From contig NZ_CP012982.1 in assembly GCF_001411495.1 (NCBI RefSeq), forward strand, positions 620,001-684,000: a stretch of DNA of 64,000 bases. The letters are read 5' to 3'. Shown here in pieces: positions 1-7,741 of this stretch. The notes beneath the pieces were generated by a model, which saw nothing but the letters and a program-made list of their open reading frames with translations, was not told the DNA's origin and ran no database searches. The position numbers and the translations under genes are program-made. Source of the DNA: Burkholderia cepacia ATCC 25416 (GTDB lineage Bacteria > Pseudomonadota > Gammaproteobacteria > Burkholderiales > Burkholderiaceae). How positions within the stretch are numbered: the stretch's first letter is position 1; every line of letters starts with the position of its first letter.

Positions 1-2
1 TC

Positions 3-842
3 TTCATCGTGCGCGCATCGGTGTGGCTGAAGGCGATCAGCCAGCTCGAACCCGCGATCTACGCGGCCTGCGAACAGGCCGTCGCCCAGGGCAAGGCCGA
101 CGGCGATTTCTTCCGCGTCGATCGCGATGCATTCGCCGCGTCGCCGTCGAACTCGATCGACTACGCGGTGATGGAGCCGCTCGCGAGCCTGCCGCAACTG
201 TGCGAGAGCGTCGTCGTGCCGCTCGACGCGGGCTGGTCGGACGTCGGCTCGTGGGATGCGATCTGGCAGATCTCGGAGAAGGACGAAGCCGGCAACGTCG
301 GCCGCGGCCACGTGCTGCTCGAAGACGCGGAATCGACGTTCGCGCATTCGGAAAGCCGGCTCGTCGCCTGCGTCGGCACGCAGAACCTCGTCGTCGTCGA
401 AACCCCCGACGCCGTGCTCGTCGCGGACAAGTCGCGCGTGCAGGACGTGAAGAAAATCGTCGGGCGCATCAAGGCGCAACGCGGCGCGGAAGCGTCCGAT
501 CACCGCAAGGTGCATCGCCCGTGGGGCCACTACGACTCGGTCGACATGGGCGAACGCTTCCAGGTGAAACGCATCGTCGTGAAACCGGGTGCGCGACTGT
601 CGCTGCAGATGCACCACCACCGCGCCGAACACTGGATCGTCGTGCGCGGCACCGCGCGCATCACGCGCGGCGACGAAACGTTCCTGCTGTCCGAAAACGA
701 ATCGACGTACATCCCGCTCGGCGTGTCGCATCGCCTCGAGAACCCGGGCAAGATGCCGCTCGAGCTGATCGAAGTACAGTCGGGCGCGTATCTCGGCGAG
801 GACGACATCGTCCGCTTCGACGATACCTACGGCCGCCAGTAA
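3..842 (+). CDS. manC: Mannose-1-phosphate guanylyltransferase / mannose-6-phosphate isomerase, C-terminal part (5' truncated by window edge)
   Basis: The reading frame is open from the first bases, so the true start lies upstream. About the first 150 visible residues are the end of the nucleotidyltransferase domain (the stretch around PLDAGWSDVGSWDAIW is typical of GDP-mannose pyrophosphorylases). The last 110 residues are a type II phosphomannose isomerase cupin: HRPWGHYDSVD, then VKRIVVKPG and the metal-binding LQMHHHRAEHWIVV. The bifunctional family (ManC/AlgA/XanB/BceA) makes GDP-mannose from fructose-6-phosphate through mannose-6-P and mannose-1-P, for exopolysaccharide or O-antigen. 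The gene is followed by a strong GC hairpin and convergent genes, so it is the last gene of its operon. It is not followed by a glycosyltransferase, which argues against the bceA position of the cepacian cluster. The family call is secure; the cluster it belongs to is not visible. Confidence 0.93.
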   Translation, partial: FIVRASVWLKAISQLEPAIYAACEQAVAQGKADGDFFRVDRDAFAASPSNSIDYAVMEPLASLPQLCESVVVPLDAGWSDVGSWDAIWQISEKDEAGNVGRGHVLLEDAESTFAHSESRLVACVGTQNLVVVETPDAVLVADKSRVQDVKKIVGRIKAQRGAEASDHRKVHRPWGHYDSVDMGERFQVKRIVVKPGARLSLQMHHHRAEHWIVVRGTARITRGDETFLLSENESTYIPLGVSHRLENPGKMPLELIEVQSGAYLGEDDIVRFDDTYGRQ

Positions 843-850
843 TACACGTG

Positions 851-887
851 CGCCCGGGGCGCCGCTTCGACGGCGGCGCCCCGGGCG
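851..887 (+). terminator. GC-rich hairpin after manC
   Basis: Bases 851-864 (CGCCCGGGGCGCCG) pair perfectly with 874-887, and 865/873 extend the stem to 15 bp around a 7-nt loop. There is no T-run after the hairpin, so termination may need Rho or the structure may mainly protect the mRNA end. Confidence 0.5.
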
Positions 888-968
888 ATGCAGGCAGGCA
901 TGGAAAGACGAGGCTTCCGCGCGGGCGTCGTGGCACACGACGGCCCGCCCGTTTCACCGGTGCGGCGA

Positions 969-1910
969 TCAGCCTACGCGGTACACGTATTCGCGACGCT
1001 CCTGCTGCACCGGATCGTTGCGGCTTTCGGACAGCGCGCCCGTGTGACGCTCGGCGATGAAGCGCTTGATGTCCGACTCCGCACGCGCGAGCGCGGACAG
1101 GCCGGCCAGCACCTCGCCTTGCGGCGCGCGCGCCGGTTCGTCGCTCGCGCCATGGCGATCGATCCACTGACGTGCCCAATCGAGCGCGAACTGCTCGGCT
1201 TCCTCGGCATCGGTGAAGCGCGGGCCGATCAGGCCCGAACGCTCGACGCGCCGCTCGTCCTGCGAGATCTCGGCCCACGCGCGATACATCAGGTTCTGCA
1301 CGGGCTGCGCGATGCCGCGGATCGTATAGCCGCGATACTCGTCGACTTGCGGTTCGGCCGCGGCGAAGCTCGCCGACGACGCACGCGCATGGCGCAACTC
1401 CACCGACCGCGCGCCCGGCACCACGAACGACGCGTCGGACGGCCGCGCTTCGGCGTCGTCCTGCATCGACGACTGCGACGCGCCCTCGCCATCCCAAACG
1501 TTTGCGTGCGCGACCGGCAATTGCCACGACTCGGGGTTTTGCCAGAACACACCGCGCAAGCGATCGTTGTCGGGCACGGGCTCGGCACGGCGTGCGGGCA
1601 CGACCGGCACCGGCGGCGGCGGGATATACGCGAACGTGCGCCCGCTGAACTGGGTCAGCACGTCGATCATCTGCAGCAGCGTGCCGGACGCCAGCCATTC
1701 CTCGTAACGGCGACGGCACGTCGGCCCGGACGGATAACGACCGGGCAGCTTCGACCAGGCTTCACCGGTCGTCAGGATCCAGAGCACCGCGTTGGCGACG
1801 ACGCGCGGTTCGGCACGCGGACGCCCACGACGGTTCAGCCGGATGGGTTCATCGGCGATCAGCGTTGAAAGACGAAACCACTCTTCATCGGTAAGCTCAT
1901 CGAAGAACAT
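969..1910 (-). CDS. Transposase-derived N-terminal domain (DUF4096/IS5-type) fused to an unrelated C-terminal domain
   Basis: 313 residues. The ATG at 1910 is preceded by GGAG about 10 nt upstream; an open frame continues further up but has no family resemblance. Residues 1-75 (MFFDELTDEEWFRLSTLI, RRGRPRAEPR, WILTTGEAWSKLPGRY) match the helical N-terminal DNA-binding domain of IS5/IS402-type transposases. No DDE catalytic domain follows. Instead there is a proline-rich linker (IPPPPVPVVP) near residue 95, a variable region, and a C-terminal module (about 215-285) with a YRGYTIRG start and a conserved-looking FTDAEEAEQFALDWARQWID end. No terminal inverted repeats or target duplication flank it. 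It looks like a domesticated, DNA-binding protein rather than a mobile element. The role is unknown; its place beside an exopolysaccharide sugar gene suggests regulation, which is inference. Confidence 0.8.
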   Translation of the reverse strand: MFFDELTDEEWFRLSTLIADEPIRLNRRGRPRAEPRVVANAVLWILTTGEAWSKLPGRYPSGPTCRRRYEEWLASGTLLQMIDVLTQFSGRTFAYIPPPPVPVVPARRAEPVPDNDRLRGVFWQNPESWQLPVAHANVWDGEGASQSSMQDDAEARPSDASFVVPGARSVELRHARASSASFAAAEPQVDEYRGYTIRGIAQPVQNLMYRAWAEISQDERRVERSGLIGPRFTDAEEAEQFALDWARQWIDRHGASDEPARAPQGEVLAGLSALARAESDIKRFIAERHTGALSESRNDPVQQERREYVYRVG

Positions 1911-2655
1911 AGTAGATTTCTCCACGCAGCCAGGCCGGGGCTGCGATTGGCGGCGCCATCGCGACACATCGCGTCGCGGGGCGGCCAGGTTGCACATTAT
2001 GCTTATCCGGTGTTGTGCATGCCGGTGCGACACCGCACTTTCACGGTGCCGCCATTCCCGGCAATGGCGCACAAATCACGGTCTCACTCCAATGTGGGAA
2101 TTTTTGTGCACGAAGCATACCATCCCTAGGGTTTATCTCAATATGACAATGACTTAATGTTACGCACTGAAACAACCTGCCAAGGGTGCGTAATGTATTT
2201 ACGCTTGAATTTTTTTGCGGGATCTTTATGCCCGACGCTGCAAAGGCCCGTCTGGCGGGGCTCTACAGCGTATGAAGAATGCCCGCGAATGGGCATTTTC
2301 GGGTCGCTCCGACCCCTGCCGGCAACAATCCCGCGCATTGCTGCCCAACATCGGTAAATCAGGGAAAAAAGCGTAACAAGATATTCACGAATCGGTAAAT
2401 CATTCAAATTTCGCCGATTTTAATTATCTCCGTGCACAATCTTTTTATTGTTTCTCTGCGAGTGATGAAAGCCCGGTGACGTGCGATGCACGTCTTTCGC
2501 TGCATGCAAGTTCGTGACGCCTGTTACATCTTCGCGGCGGCAGGCGAGCGAAACGCGCCGCGTCGCGTGCGGAGATCGCGTTTCGGGTCGGAACGGAAAA
2601 ATGGAAGCCGGTGTGCGGGACGCACCGGACGTGCGGCTGGCGTGCGGCGGATGCG
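1911..2655. other. Long AT-rich intergenic region upstream of the transposase-derived gene
   Basis: 745 bp with no convincing gene. Bases about 2090-2470 are much richer in A+T than the flanks. Features seen: a perfect 8-bp inverted repeat TTACGCAC (2160-2167) / GTGCGTAA (2186-2193) with an 18-nt spacer, extendable to 11 bp with G-U pairs in RNA, and a small hairpin AATGCCC-GCGAAT-GGGCATT (2278-2297) followed by TTC. The region must hold the promoter of the minus-strand gene ending at 969. Short open frames here lack ribosome sites and family resemblance. Confidence 0.6.
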
Positions 2656-3237
2656 TCAGCGCAGATCGCCGGCCAGCGATGCGGTCACGTCCGCGTCCAT
2701 GCGCTGCGCCGGCATCGTGTAGGCCGGGTGATCGCAGCCGATCGACAGCGCCGCCCCGCCCTTGAGCGCCGCGCGCATCGGCGCGTCGAGCTCGAAGCGC
2801 ACGAAGTGCACGGCCGACGTCTTCTCGGCGTTGTCGCGCTCGAGATCCTCGTCGGCGATCGCGTAGATGCGCGCGTGCCCGTCGACCTGCAGGTACACGC
2901 GATCCTCGACACCGATCAGCCGCGCGAGCGCCGCGCGCCGTTCGACCTCGTGCTCGTACTCGATCTGCATCGTCGCCTTCAGGTTCGTGCCGTCGGGCAC
3001 GAGCGGCAGATACGCTTCCAGCTCCCCTTCGATGCCGGCCTGGTCGAAGATCTTCTCGATGTGCAGCATCTCCTGGATCTGATAGCGGATCGTCGTCTCG
3101 TCCTCGAACAGGAAGCGCAGGTGGTTGCCGAGGGCCACCGCGCGGCGGCGCTTGTACGCGACCAGCCGCGCATGTTCGGCCTTGCGGATCTTCGCGTACG
3201 CTTCGAGCGTCAGCAGGGAGTCGCGGGTCAACGTCAT
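2656..3237 (-). CDS. DUF3501 family protein
   Basis: 193 residues starting MTLTRDSLLTLEAYAKIR; the ATG at 3237 lies 31 bp after the stop of the upstream Fe-S gene, so the two are co-transcribed. The conserved features of the family are visible: HLRFLFEDETTIRYQIQEMLHIEKI in the first third, PLVPDGTNLKATMQIEY in the middle and VHFVRFEL near the end. The family has no known activity. It is repeatedly found with rubrerythrin and a GlpC/HdrD-like iron-sulfur protein, the arrangement seen here. The context suggests a cytoplasmic partner in peroxide or redox defence; this is inference from neighbourhood only. Length is normal for the family. Confidence 0.88.
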   Translation of the reverse strand: MTLTRDSLLTLEAYAKIRKAEHARLVAYKRRRAVALGNHLRFLFEDETTIRYQIQEMLHIEKIFDQAGIEGELEAYLPLVPDGTNLKATMQIEYEHEVERRAALARLIGVEDRVYLQVDGHARIYAIADEDLERDNAEKTSAVHFVRFELDAPMRAALKGGAALSIGCDHPAYTMPAQRMDADVTASLAGDLR

Positions 3238-3268
3238 GGGATGTCCTCGTGGGTCGGCCGGCGGCGGC

Positions 3269-4630
3269 TCAGATGCCGTACGCGCGGCGCAGCAGCGTGA
3301 GCGGATGCGCGAGCGGCGCGGACGGCAGCCCGTTGTCGTCGATGCCCTGCACGATGTGATGGCCGGCCAGCGCGCAGTCCGACGACACGAAATCCGGCTG
3401 CGGCTCGGCCATCGCCTTGAACACGGGCCCGCCGATCCGCATCGCGTCCGCATGAAACTCCTTTTTCACGCCGAACGTGCCCGCGTGGCCCGAGCAGCGC
3501 TCGACGACGTTCACGCGCGTATCGGGCACGAGCGACAGCGCGTCGGCCGTCTTGCGACCGATGTTCTGCACGCGCGCATGGCACGGCACGTGATACGACA
3601 CGGTGCCGAGGCCCGTCTTGAAATCGGTCTTCAGCAACCCGTCGCGATGCCGCGCGATCACGTATTCGAACGGATCCCAGAATGCGTCGGCCACCGCGCG
3701 CACCGCGTCGTCGCCGGGGAACATCAGCGGCAGCTCGCTCTTGTACATCAGCACGCAGCTCGGAATCGCGCCGATCAGTGCATAGCCTTCGCGCGCATAG
3801 CGTTCGAGCACGGGCAGGTTCACGTCCTTCTTCGCGGCCACGCCGGCGAGATTGCCCTGTTCGAGCAGCGGCATTCCGCAGCAGGCTTCGCGCGTGACGA
3901 GCTCGTAAGGGATGTCGTTGTGCGCGAGGATCGCGAGCAGGTCGTGGCCGATGCCCGGCTCGTTGAAATTCACGTAGCAGGTCGCGTAGATCGCGACCTT
4001 GCCGGGCGTGCGTTCGCCGTCGCGCACGGGCAGGCCGTCCGACGGTTTCGCCGCGCGCCGGAACTTGCGCGGCGCGAATTCCGGCAGCCACGCATGGCGA
4101 TCGACGCCGAGCGTCGCTTCGAGCGCATGGCGCGCGGGCGGCGTACGGTTCACCGCGTTCACCGCCTGCGTGACGATCGGAATGCCGGCAAAGTGACCGA
4201 GCGCGTCGGTGTTCGACAGCACCTTGTCGCGCAACGTCGCTTCGCCGCGCTTGTAGCGCGCGGCCTTGCCGCGCAGCATCAGGTGCGGGAAGTCGACGTT
4301 CCATGCGTGCGGCGGCACGTACGGGCATTTCGTCATGTAGCAGAGGTCGCACAGGTAGCACTGGTCGACGACCTTGCCGAACGCCGCCTTCGGCACTTCC
4401 TCGATATCGCCCATCGGCGTGTCGTCGACCAGGTCGAACAACGTCGGAAACGCGCCGCACAGCGACACGCAGCGCCGGCATCCGGCACATATGTCGAACA
4501 CGCGCGTCATTTCCGCGTCGATCGCGGCCTGGTCGTAGAACGCGTCGGACTGCCAGTCGAGCGGATGCCGGGTCGGGGCTTCGAGACTGCCTTCCTTGTG
4601 GGGCATGGGGCGCTCCAGCGTGGCGCGCAT
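3269..4630 (-). CDS. GlpC/heterodisulfide-reductase-like (Fe-S)-binding protein
   Basis: 453 residues. Two iron-sulfur clusters are predicted near the N-terminus: the motif ICAGCRRCVSLCGAFP (about residue 48) and CYLCDLCYMTKCPYVPP (about 85). Two CCG-type cysteine domains follow, one centred on TREACCGMPLLEQGN and one on PCHARVQ...ERCSGHAGTFG, where the second lacks the strict CCG. This is the layout of GlpC and HdrD-type electron carriers, but no glpA/glpB flavoprotein genes are near. It sits between rubrerythrin (upstream) and DUF3501 (downstream), so it probably feeds electrons to rubrerythrin or a partner rather than oxidising glycerol-3-phosphate. The start at 4630 could instead be the ATG eight codons later (MPHKEGSLEA). 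Function beyond electron transfer is not shown by the sequence. Confidence 0.85.
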   Translation of the reverse strand: MRATLERPMPHKEGSLEAPTRHPLDWQSDAFYDQAAIDAEMTRVFDICAGCRRCVSLCGAFPTLFDLVDDTPMGDIEEVPKAAFGKVVDQCYLCDLCYMTKCPYVPPHAWNVDFPHLMLRGKAARYKRGEATLRDKVLSNTDALGHFAGIPIVTQAVNAVNRTPPARHALEATLGVDRHAWLPEFAPRKFRRAAKPSDGLPVRDGERTPGKVAIYATCYVNFNEPGIGHDLLAILAHNDIPYELVTREACCGMPLLEQGNLAGVAAKKDVNLPVLERYAREGYALIGAIPSCVLMYKSELPLMFPGDDAVRAVADAFWDPFEYVIARHRDGLLKTDFKTGLGTVSYHVPCHARVQNIGRKTADALSLVPDTRVNVVERCSGHAGTFGVKKEFHADAMRIGGPVFKAMAEPQPDFVSSDCALAGHHIVQGIDDNGLPSAPLAHPLTLLRRAYGI

Positions 4631-4725
4631 GCGCGCCAGCGCCGCCCGCGCGATGCGGGCAGCGATGAACGAACAGCCGGCCGCTTGCCGGTCGCACGGT
4701 CTGCCGTGCGGCCCGCGGCGGCCCG

Positions 4726-5148
4726 TCAGTCGACGAGACTGTCCAGCGCCTTCGTATAGCGGTTCGCGTGGCTGCGTTCGGCCTTCGCCAGCGTCTCGAA
4801 CCAGTTCGCGATTTCGTCGAAGCCCTCGTCGCGCGCCGTCTTCGCCATGCCCGGATACATGTCCGTGTATTCGTGCGTTTCGCCGGCGATCGCCGATTCG
4901 AGATTCTGTCGCGATGAACCGAACGGCAAGCCCGTTGCCGGATCGCCGACGGCTTCCAGGTATTCGAGATGGCCGTGCGCATGGCCGGTTTCGCCTTCGG
5001 CGGTCGAGCGGAACAGCGCGGCGACGTCGTTCTGGCCTTCGACGTCAGCCTTCGAAGCGAAGTACAGATAACGCCGGTTCGCCTGCGATTCGCCCGCGAA
5101 TGCGGCCTTCAGGTTCTCTTCGGTTTTGCTGCCCTTGAGTTGAGCCAT
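4726..5148 (-). CDS. Rubrerythrin-like diiron protein
   Basis: 140 residues, starting [13 protein letters not shown] with GGAGG (gcggaggcgc region) just upstream. The four-helix diiron ligands are present in order: [10 protein letters not shown] (about residue 19), [10 protein letters not shown] (about 52), [12 protein letters not shown] (about 88) and [10 protein letters not shown] (about 122). The C-terminal rubredoxin domain of classical rubrerythrin is missing, so electrons must come from a separate protein. The gene is first in a three-gene operon with a GlpC-like Fe-S protein and DUF3501, the likely electron chain. Rubrerythrins reduce hydrogen peroxide in the cytoplasm. Family assignment is firm; the physiological substrate is inferred. 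Confidence 0.92.
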   Translation of the reverse strand: MAQLKGSKTEENLKAAFAGESQANRRYLYFASKADVEGQNDVAALFRSTAEGETGHAHGHLEYLEAVGDPATGLPFGSSRQNLESAIAGETHEYTDMYPGMAKTARDEGFDEIANWFETLAKAERSHANRYTKALDSLVD

Positions 5149-5315
5149 TTGCGCCTCCGTTCGAGTCGGCGCGGCCGCGTGCGAAGCCGGGCCGATCAGG
5201 TATGTGGGGAACGATGCGTGCGCCGCGGCGCGGCGCGCGCATCGTGCTCTTCAATCTAGGCGCTCGCGTTCGCATCCCCCAATAGGCTTTTTCAATCCGG
5301 ACGATAGTCGGCGCG

Positions 5316-5460
5316 TTGCGCGGCGGGGTGGTGCGCGGGGTGGTGCGCGGGGTACGCGTGTGCGGGGTACGGTGTGCGGGGTACGGTGTGCGGGGTACGC
5401 GTTCGCGTTCGCGTTCGCGTGTGCGTGTGCGTGTGCGTACTGCGTGTGAGTGCTGCGTGC
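5316..5460. repeat. Low-complexity tandem repeat array between two minus-strand transcription units
   Basis: The 330-bp gap 5149-5479 holds the rubrerythrin promoter on its left and, from 5316 on, nested short repeats: GTGCGCGGGGTG twice, then a 14-15-bp unit ending TGTGCGGGGTACG repeated about three times to 5400, then GCGTTC four times, then GTGTGC/GTGCGT units and CTGCGTG copies up to 5460. Copies are near-perfect and abut the stop of the sigma factor gene. The array is not in a coding region. This kind of tract varies in copy number between strains. Confidence 0.75.
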
Positions 5461-5479
5461 TGCGTGCGCGCCGTGCGCC

Positions 5480-6748
5480 TCACGCGTCGGTCGCGCGCCT
5501 GAGCAGCAATTCGCGCTCGCGCTCGTTGCGGGTCAGTTCCGCCGCACGCCGGAACTCGATCTTCGCCTCATCGGCGCGGCCGAGCTTCGCGAGCAGATCG
5601 CCGCGCACGCTCGGCAGCCAGTGATAGCGCGCAAGCGCCGGATCGTCGCGCAGCACGTCGACGAGTTCGAGCGCCGCGGCGGGCCCGAACGCCATCCCGA
5701 CGGCCACCGCGCGATTCAGTTCGACGACCGGCGACGGCGCAACCTCGGCGAGCGCGTCGTACAGCGCGACGATCTGCGCCCAGTCCGTGTCCGCCGCCTG
5801 CCGCGCACGCGCATGGCAGGCGGCGAGCGCAGCCTGCAACGCATACGGCCCGCGCACGCCGCCGAGCTTCGCCGCCTGCTCCAGCGCCGCGAGGCCGCGC
5901 CGGATCAAGAGCGGATCCCAGCGGCTGCGATCCTGGTCGAGCAGCAGGACGGGCCGGCCCTGCGCGTCGGTGCGCGCGTGCATGCGCGACGCCTGCAGTT
6001 CCATCAGCGCGACGAGCCCGAGCACTTCGCTCTCGTCCGGCGCCAGCCCGGCCAGCACGCGGCCGAGCCGCAGCGCCTCGTCGCACAGCGCCGGGCGCGT
6101 CCAGTCGTCGCCCGCGGTCGCCGCGTGGCCTTCGTTGAACACGAGATAGATCACTTCGAGCACCGACGCGAGCCGCGCGGGCCGCGCATCGGCGGCCGGC
6201 ACCTCGAACGGCACGTGCGCGGCCGCGAGCGTGCGCTTGGCGCGCACGATCCGCTGCGCGATCGTAGGCTCGGGCGTCAGGAACGCGCGCGCGATCTCGC
6301 CCGTCGTCAGCCCGCCGAGCAGCCGCAGCGTCAGCGCGACGCGCGCATCGGTCGACAGCACCGGGTGGCACGACGTGAAGATCAGCCGCAGCAGATCGTC
6401 GCCGATGTCGTCGTCGCTCGCGTCGGCGAGCGCATCCGCGATGTCGGGCACGACATGCGCTTCGAGCGCGTCCATCTCGTGGCCGAGCTGGTCGCGCTTC
6501 GCCGCGTGGAGCGACTCCTGCCGGACCCGGTCGAGCGCGCGGCGCTTCACGGCCGTCATCAGCCACGCGGCCGGGTTGTCGGGCACGCCGTCGACGGGCC
6601 AGTGCTCGAGCGCCGCGACGAGCGTGTCCTGCGCCAGCTCCTCGGCCACGCCGACGTCGCGCACCACGCGCGCGGCGCGCGCGATGATCTTGGGCGCCTC
6701 GATCCGCCAGACCGCTTCGATCGCACGGTGAGTCGCCTCGAGCGTCAC
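5480..6748 (-). CDS. ECF42-type RNA polymerase sigma factor with C-terminal TPR-like extension
   Basis: 422 residues from a GTG at 6748 that overlaps the stop of the upstream gene (GTGA), so translation is coupled. Sigma region 2 spans about residues 10-75 (VAEELAQDTLVAALEHWP, AWLMTAVKRRALDRVR) and region 4 about 125-175 (TLRLLGGLTTGEIARAFLTPEPTIAQRIVRAKR). The long C-terminal part begins SVLEVIYLVFNEGH, a hallmark of this group, and continues as helical TPR-like repeats to the end. ECF42 proteins are not controlled by a membrane anti-sigma factor; the extension is thought to regulate them. The operon contains two DGPF/YCII genes and a VOC gene, the usual partners. It probably transcribes its own operon from the site at 7675-7701. 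Confidence 0.93.
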   Translation of the reverse strand: MTLEATHRAIEAVWRIEAPKIIARAARVVRDVGVAEELAQDTLVAALEHWPVDGVPDNPAAWLMTAVKRRALDRVRQESLHAAKRDQLGHEMDALEAHVVPDIADALADASDDDIGDDLLRLIFTSCHPVLSTDARVALTLRLLGGLTTGEIARAFLTPEPTIAQRIVRAKRTLAAAHVPFEVPAADARPARLASVLEVIYLVFNEGHAATAGDDWTRPALCDEALRLGRVLAGLAPDESEVLGLVALMELQASRMHARTDAQGRPVLLLDQDRSRWDPLLIRRGLAALEQAAKLGGVRGPYALQAALAACHARARQAADTDWAQIVALYDALAEVAPSPVVELNRAVAVGMAFGPAAALELVDVLRDDPALARYHWLPSVRGDLLAKLGRADEAKIEFRRAAELTRNERERELLLRRATDA

Positions 6749-7161
6749 GACGCCTGCCCCTGGGCGGACGCATCCAGCGGCATGGCCATCAGCTCCCATG
6801 CATGGCCGTCCGGATCGTCGAACCCGTGGCCGTACATGTTCGGATACTCGCGCGGCGCCTGCGGCGCGGACCCGCCGGCCGCGAGCGCCTTCGCGACGAT
6901 CGCGTCGACCTCCGCGCGGCTGTCGCACGACAGGCAAGTCAGCGCCTGCACCTGCGTCGCCGGATCGACGATGGTCTTGGCGGTGAAGGTCTGGAAAAAC
7001 GGCCGCACGAGCAGCATCGCGAAAATCGTGTCGCTGATCTTGATGCAGGCGGCCTGTTCGTTGGTATAGGCCGGAACGACCTCGAAACCGAGTGCCTGGT
7101 AGAACGTCTTCGCGCGCGGCAGATCGGCCACGGGCAGGTTGATGAAAACCATCTTGTGCAT
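6745..7161 (-). CDS. VOC (glyoxalase/bleomycin-resistance fold) family protein
   Basis: 138 residues starting MHKMVFINLPVADLPRAKTFYQALGFE, the classic first beta-alpha unit of VOC proteins. The second half-repeat contains SRAEVDAIVAKALAAGG and the conserved YGHGFDDPDGHAWELM end, where a metal-binding Glu usually sits. The C-terminus MAMPLDAS and length fit the PhnB/YaeR-like single-domain type. The gene overlaps the sigma factor by 4 bp and follows a DGPF gene by 35 bp. Substrate cannot be predicted; in ECF42 operons such genes are accessory detoxification enzymes. Confidence 0.9.
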   Translation of the reverse strand: MHKMVFINLPVADLPRAKTFYQALGFEVVPAYTNEQAACIKISDTIFAMLLVRPFFQTFTAKTIVDPATQVQALTCLSCDSRAEVDAIVAKALAAGGSAPQAPREYPNMYGHGFDDPDGHAWELMAMPLDASAQGQAS

Positions 7162-7196
7162 GACGGATGCTCCGGTGAACTTGGATTCGGGTGGAT

Positions 7197-7616
7197 TCAG
7201 GCCTGGGTGCGGCCGACGTGGAGATCGCGGAACCGCTCGACCGCGTCGCTCGGGGTGAGGTCGTCGAGCTCGAACAGCGGCCGCACCTCGATCTCGCAGT
7301 CCATTTCGGCGCCGAACGGCGCGGGGAACCGGCGCGTCCATTCGAGCGCCTCGTCGCGCGAACGCACCTGGATCAGCGTATAGCCGGCGATCAGCTCCTT
7401 CGTTTCGGCGAACGGGCCGTCGATCACCGTGCCCTTGCCGCCCGTGTAGCGCACGCGCCAGCCGCGCGCGCTCGGCCGCAGCCCGTTCGCGTCGAGCAGC
7501 ACGCCGGCCTTGGCCAGCTCCTCGTGGTAGACGGTCATGGCTTCGACCAGACGGTTGTCCGGCAACGCGTCGGATTCGCTGACAGCGTTCGCCCGGATCA
7601 TGATCATGAATCGCAT
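7197..7616 (-). CDS. YCII/DGPF-domain protein (first DGPF partner of the ECF42 sigma factor)
   Basis: 139 residues, MRFMIMIRANAVSESD at the start and the namesake VIDGPFAETKELIAGY in the middle, which places it in the DGPF branch of the YCII family. The fold is ferredoxin-like; family members have a putative His/Asp active site but no proven reaction here. It is preceded by the candidate ECF42 promoter and followed closely by the VOC gene. A second paralogue lies upstream at 7742-8095, so DGPF proteins are made twice in this small locus. Upstream AAGGAG (aaacaaggagtaaac region) supports the ATG at 7616. Confidence 0.92.
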   Translation of the reverse strand: MRFMIMIRANAVSESDALPDNRLVEAMTVYHEELAKAGVLLDANGLRPSARGWRVRYTGGKGTVIDGPFAETKELIAGYTLIQVRSRDEALEWTRRFPAPFGAEMDCEIEVRPLFELDDLTPSDAVERFRDLHVGRTQA

Positions 7617-7674
7617 CGTTTACTCCTTGTCATCGGTGGAAGGCGGCGCCCGTTCGGCGGCGCCTTATCCGGAC

Positions 7675-7701
7675 GACGGCCGGAAGACGCCCGGATCGAC
7701 A
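7675..7701 (-). promoter_or_regulatory. Candidate ECF42 promoter (TGTCGA-N17-CGTC)
   Basis: On the minus strand TGTCGA occupies 7701-7696 and CGTC 7678-7675, separated by 17 nt and placed about 60 bp before the DGPF start at 7616. Published ECF42 work, as I recall it, gives TGTCGA as the -35 element and CGTC/CGAC-like bases as the -10 element upstream of DGPF genes. The match was found by eye; no second copy was seen in front of the other DGPF gene or the nuclease. Confidence 0.6.
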
Positions 7702-7741
7702 CGTTCCGCGACCAATCAGGGTAAATACCGAGTCGCGGCAT

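Noticed and set aside
969..1910. Intact insertion sequence
   Set aside because: No DDE domain, no terminal inverted repeats and no target-site duplication; treated as a domesticated gene.
3125..4759. 544-codon plus-strand open frame over the Fe-S gene
   Set aside because: Shadow of the minus-strand gene; no ribosome site, promoter or family similarity.
5316..5460. CRISPR array
   Set aside because: Repeat units are short and contiguous without unique spacers, and no cas genes are present.
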